Shown here in pieces: positions 12,413 through 15,296 of a stretch of DNA of 15,296 nucleotides; position 1 is the first letter of the stretch; each line of letters opens with the position of its first letter. The stretch is taken from the NCBI GenBank assembly GCA_050011415.1, contig JBEKJD010000035.1:1-15296 (forward strand), written 5' to 3'. The translations under genes and the position numbers were made by a program. Under the pieces are notes generated by a model. It saw only the letters and a list, made by a program, of their open reading frames with translations, did not search any database and was not told where the DNA came from. Source of the DNA: JADFXI01 sp050011415. Its GTDB lineage: Bacteria; Nitrospirota; Thermodesulfovibrionia; Thermodesulfovibrionales; Dissulfurispiraceae.

Positions 12413-14208
12413 TCCCGGTCCCCCGGAGTATTGTCCTTTTTATCCCCGGCGCCGGATTGCCGGCTGCCGGTTTTCTCCGGTTTCTTTTTTATTAGATATG
12501 CCTCGATGGCCTGCTTGGCAATAGGCGCTGCTGCAGAGCCGCCGTGCCCGCCGTGCTCCACAAAAACCGCGAGGGCGATTTGCGGTTTGTCGACAGGCGC
12601 AAATGCGACAAACCATGCGTGGTCCATAAATTTCTCACCCGACACCCCCCGCTTCTTTCCGACAACCTGTGCGGTACCGGTCTTGCCGCCGATTAAAACA
12701 GCCTGAGACTGTGCGGCATGCGCTGTGCCGTCAGGCTCATTCACCACCCCTGCCAGAGCCTCTTTTATAATTTGTATTGTTTCAGGTTTAATGCCAACCT
12801 GCCCGACAGCCTTGCTCCCTCCCTTTACCAGCGAGAGAGGATAAATAGTGCCCCCATTGGAAAGAGTAGCCATCATCCTGGCCATCTGAATCGGGGTCAC
12901 CGAAACATACCCTTGCCCGATAGCTGCGTTATATGTTTCTCCAAGATACCAGGGAAGTCTCTTCGTCTGCCGTTTCCATTCAGTATTGGGGATAAGCCCG
13001 CGCCGCTCTTTTATCAGCAGATTGAGACCTGTATCCTTGCCAAGCCCGAGGGCCGTAGCATATTTATATATCTTGTCTATTCCGAGCCTCCTGCCCACCT
13101 CGTAAAAATAGACGTCGCAAGATTCGACAATAGCATGATGGAAATCGATAGGACCGTGTCCGCCCTTTTTCCAGCACCCAAAGGTCCATTTACCGTAACG
13201 TATTCCGCCTGTGCAACTGATTTTTTTGTCCAGATCGATGACGCCTTCTTCAAGTGCAGCAGTTGCCGTAATTATCTTAAAAGTCGAACCCGGAGGATAC
13301 TGGCTTTGGAGTGCCCTGTTGAGCATTGGTTTTTTCTTGTCTTCCATAAGCGACAGCCAATCCTGGTATTGAATGCCTCTTGAGAACATGTTGGGATCAA
13401 ACGAGGGGAGGCTTTCGAGCGCAAGTATTTCTCCCGTATCAGGCTTTATAGCCACTAACGCTCCCGCCTTGTCCTGAAACGCATCCTCAACAGCTTTCTG
13501 TATGTCGATGTCGATGCTGAGCGTAATGTCCTTGCCCTTTACCGACGGCCTTTGCTGGATAAGCCTCAATTCCCTGCCAAGGGCATCAACCTCAATGATC
13601 CTTTCTCCCGGCGTACCCCGCAATTGTTCATCAAAGACCTCCTCAACGCCCCACTGACCTATAAGGGCATCCGGAGGAAAATTCCTGAAGGCAGGATGTT
13701 CGAACTGTGCAGGAGTCATCTTGCCCAAATAACCTATAATATGTGCGCCTGTCTTCCCGAAAAGGTATTCCCTGCCCACATCTGTCTCGACAAAAAGCCC
13801 GGGGAAATCAGACTTCCCGGCTTCCACATGCGCTATCTCCTGAAAGCTCAGGCCCTGTTTGATCTTGATGGGGATGAAAGGGCTGTTGTCTTTCCTGTTC
13901 AATTTCTCCTCAATCTCGTTCTCCTGTATGCCCAGAAATCTTGCAAGAGCACTACGGTCCAGACTCTTGAGGTTTTCAGGGCTTATAGATACACTGAAAA
14001 AGGGAATATCTTTTACCAGTGAAGTCCCGTTCCGGTCAAAGATAATTCCTCTGGGAGCAGGAGTTTTCACAATCCTCAACCTGTTGCTCTCGGATAAAGC
14101 AAGGTACCTGTCACCTTCCATGACCTGAAGCTGCCAGAGCCTGAAACAGAAAAACAGGAAGACGGCGACAATAATATAAGAGCCCAGATGTATCTTACTC
14201 AGTTGCAT
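12409..14208 (-). CDS. mrdA: Penicillin-binding protein 2 (elongation transpeptidase)
   Basis: A 599-residue class B PBP that cross-links lateral-wall peptidoglycan with RodA. It has one N-terminal membrane anchor (about 10-28), then the pedestal domain beginning at the conserved APRGIIFDRNG (51-61), then the transpeptidase. Catalytic motifs: PPGSTFK with Ser308 and Lys311, SCD (363-365) in place of the SxN motif (the Asp form is usual in PBP2), and KTGT (509-512). The C-terminal tail from about residue 575 is charged and low in complexity. The ATG has no strong ribosome-binding site. The 69-base gap from mreD is unusually large for this compact cluster and holds a possible promoter. Confidence 0.95.
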   Translation of the reverse strand: MQLSKIHLGSYIIVAVFLFFCFRLWQLQVMEGDRYLALSESNRLRIVKTPAPRGIIFDRNGTSLVKDIPFFSVSISPENLKSLDRSALARFLGIQENEIEEKLNRKDNSPFIPIKIKQGLSFQEIAHVEAGKSDFPGLFVETDVGREYLFGKTGAHIIGYLGKMTPAQFEHPAFRNFPPDALIGQWGVEEVFDEQLRGTPGERIIEVDALGRELRLIQQRPSVKGKDITLSIDIDIQKAVEDAFQDKAGALVAIKPDTGEILALESLPSFDPNMFSRGIQYQDWLSLMEDKKKPMLNRALQSQYPPGSTFKIITATAALEEGVIDLDKKISCTGGIRYGKWTFGCWKKGGHGPIDFHHAIVESCDVYFYEVGRRLGIDKIYKYATALGLGKDTGLNLLIKERRGLIPNTEWKRQTKRLPWYLGETYNAAIGQGYVSVTPIQMARMMATLSNGGTIYPLSLVKGGSKAVGQVGIKPETIQIIKEALAGVVNEPDGTAHAAQSQAVLIGGKTGTAQVVGKKRGVSGEKFMDHAWFVAFAPVDKPQIALAVFVEHGGHGGSAAAPIAKQAIEAYLIKKKPEKTGSRQSGAGDKKDNTPGDRE

Positions 14209-14222
14209 AGAATGCGCACCGG

Positions 14223-14250
14223 ATTATAAGACCAAATAGAATTACCACAA
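14223..14250 (-). promoter_or_regulatory. Possible internal promoter before mrdA
   Basis: On the - strand TTGTGG, a 16-base spacer and a perfect TATAAT (14223-14228) lie in the 69-base mreD-mrdA gap, with a predicted start close to the mrdA ATG. This would allow mrdA-rodA expression independent of mreCD. It is weakly supported because the -35 is poor and the leader would be short. Confidence 0.3.
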
Positions 14251-14277
14251 TCTGGCACTTCCGATAACCTGCATGAT

Positions 14278-14760
14278 TCAAGGCCGTAATAGCATGCCGA
14301 ATGGCATGCTCATCAGGGACTGAACACATATGATCTGAAAAAATGCGGCGCCGGTGACATGAATTCCTGTAAACAGCATCCGCGAACCGATTATCACCAT
14401 CCCGTCGAGGAGCGAAAAAGCAACAATGATGATTGCACCCCACAGTGGTGTCCACTTAAATACCATATCAGTAAAAACAACCGGCGTTATAAGACCCACC
14501 AACCCCTTGCTAAGAAGTCCGGGTCCGATTACAGAGCTGGATATAACATCTTCCGCAAGTCCTATAATCACACCGAATGCCACGGTCTCAAATACTGCTT
14601 TGTTTCCGGTATAATCAAAGTCGGAGTTGCGCCTATGGCTTTTCAACCCGAAATAGTAGACAAGAATAACCGGGAGATTGAAAAAATCCTTTATAAAAGA
14701 ACTCTGCGTCTGCAGCAGAAAAACAAGAACGGCAAGGAGTATCCATTTTAAAGTTTTCAT
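14278..14760 (-). CDS. mreD: Rod-shape-determining membrane protein MreD
   Basis: A 160-residue polytopic inner-membrane protein with about five hydrophobic segments, the usual size for MreD. It is a poorly conserved scaffold of the elongasome. The best family mark is the FGVIIGLAEDVISSSVIGPGL region (about 62-82), the equivalent of the Gly/Asp-rich MreD core. Identity rests on this, the topology and the position between mreC and mrdA. Its ATG overlaps the mreC stop by 4 bases (ATGA). The final codons carry a perfect 8-bp inverted repeat (14291-14310). Confidence 0.88.
   Translation of the reverse strand: MKTLKWILLAVLVFLLQTQSSFIKDFFNLPVILVYYFGLKSHRRNSDFDYTGNKAVFETVAFGVIIGLAEDVISSSVIGPGLLSKGLVGLITPVVFTDMVFKWTPLWGAIIIVAFSLLDGMVIIGSRMLFTGIHVTGAAFFQIICVQSLMSMPFGMLLRP
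14291..14310 (-). repeat. Perfect 8-bp inverted repeat near the end of mreD
   Basis: AGCATGCC (14291-14298) and GGCATGCT (14303-14310) flank a 4-base loop inside the last codons of mreD. This would be a stable GC-containing hairpin in the mRNA. No T-tract follows, so it is not a standard terminator. A role in mRNA processing or attenuation before mrdA is only a possibility. Confidence 0.5.
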
Positions 14761-15296
14761 TGCTCTATCCGTTTAAGCACCATCACATCTTCTATCTTCT
14801 CGCTCGACTGAAAAGGCTGGACTTCTATGTACTGAAAAAATTCTATACCCTCTTTTTTCACTTTACTGACCACTCCGACCGGGAGGCCTTCCGGGAATAT
14901 ACCGTCAAACCCCGACGTTATCACCACTTCTCCCTTTTCCACGTTCTCTTCCGGAGGGATATATTTCAGGAGGCAGTAATCGTTACCTGTACCCGCCACA
15001 ACCCCCTCGCGCCGGCTATTCTGCAGCCTGACCGCTACGGAAAAGTTCGAATCCTTCAAAAGCAATACATCCGAAAATGAATCCATTGCCGAATAGACCT
15101 TGCCTATAAGCCCCTTAGGTGTTATAACGGCCATGCCCTTTTCTATGCCGTCTTTTTTGCCCTTGTCCAATATGGCTATCTTCAGCAGCCTGTCCGACCC
15201 CCCCGCTATAACTCTGGCAACCGCAACATACCTCGGCTCCTGCTCTCTGAGCGACAGCAGCGCCTTGAGCCGGTCATTCTCCAGAAATATCTCCCG
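14757..15296 (-). CDS. mreC: Rod-shape-determining protein MreC (3' part)
   Basis: 180 C-terminal codons are visible; the N-terminus with its membrane anchor lies beyond the right edge. The fragment opens with the end of the coiled coil (IFLENDRLKALLSLRE) and continues into the double beta-barrel domain: YVAVARVIAGGSDRLLKIAILDKG, then KGMAVITPKGLIGKV, VLLLKDSNFSVAVRL, REGVVAGTG, LLKYIPPEENVEKGEVVITSGFDGIFPEGLPVG and the closing VMVLKR. MreC is periplasmic and links MreB/MreD to PBP2, activating RodA-PBP2. The frame stays open to the edge; a TTG at 15170 that could be taken as a start is internal, because clear MreC sequence precedes it. Confidence 0.92.
   Translation of the reverse strand, partial: REIFLENDRLKALLSLREQEPRYVAVARVIAGGSDRLLKIAILDKGKKDGIEKGMAVITPKGLIGKVYSAMDSFSDVLLLKDSNFSVAVRLQNSRREGVVAGTGNDYCLLKYIPPEENVEKGEVVITSGFDGIFPEGLPVGVVSKVKKEGIEFFQYIEVQPFQSSEKIEDVMVLKRIEQ

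Noticed and set aside
14195..14455. - strand frame of 86 codons across the mreD-mrdA junction
   Set aside because: It is out of frame with mreD, rich in Cys/His/Arg by chance, and overlaps mreD and the mrdA start. It lacks a plausible initiation site.
15198..15204. Run of seven C (G on the coding strand) in mreC as a phase-variation site
   Set aside because: It encodes ordinary Ala-Gly-Gly residues of the MreC barrel, the run is short and the gene is likely essential.

Overview
The window reads as a chromosomal segment of a free-living, rod-shaped, Gram-negative-type bacterium, probably anaerobic. The mreC-mreD-mrdA-rodA elongasome cluster, the ferrous-iron (Feo) operon with a DtxR-FeoA regulator, and a truncated signalling protein with a CASCKKIRDD-type tail all resemble Desulfobacterota or Nitrospirota. 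The sequence alone does not settle the phylum. Genes are densely packed: the longest gene-free stretch is 176 bases (11103-11278). I see no rRNA, tRNA, insertion sequence, prophage or CRISPR.

Left part (1-3869): the C-terminal tail of a probable sensor or response-regulator protein; then a small exported rhodanese-domain protein and a short Ppx/GppA-type exopolyphosphatase on the + strand. These converge, with only 6 bases between, on polyphosphate kinase (ppk1) on the - strand. Synthesis and hydrolysis of polyphosphate are therefore encoded end to end.

Middle part (3870-7466): a divergent promoter region carries a near-consensus Fur box over a good sigma70-type promoter. It drives fur, a variant feoB, a 71-residue Cys-rich zinc-ribbon protein and a DtxR-like protein fused to a C-terminal FeoA domain. 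The last three overlap or abut and are probably translationally coupled. This is the most interesting module: an iron-uptake operon with two different metal sensors, an uncharacterised Cys-rich partner, and FeoA present only as a fusion. A possible 46-residue ORF follows.

Next (7435-10139): an APC-family amino-acid permease (-) and, divergently, a nitronate-monooxygenase-like flavoprotein with a Cys-rich C-terminus (+).

Right part (10165-15296, - strand): in transcription order mreC (partial), mreD, mrdA (PBP2), rodA, then a gap rich in a heptanucleotide repeat, then ribH and nusB. The elongasome genes supply lateral-wall peptidoglycan synthesis. ribH makes lumazine for riboflavin and nusB acts in rRNA antitermination. 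A-rich arrays with approximate unit AAGTRAA, arranged as inverted arms, lie at the NMO/nusB junction and between rodA and ribH. They supply the last codons and stops of NMO and nusB.
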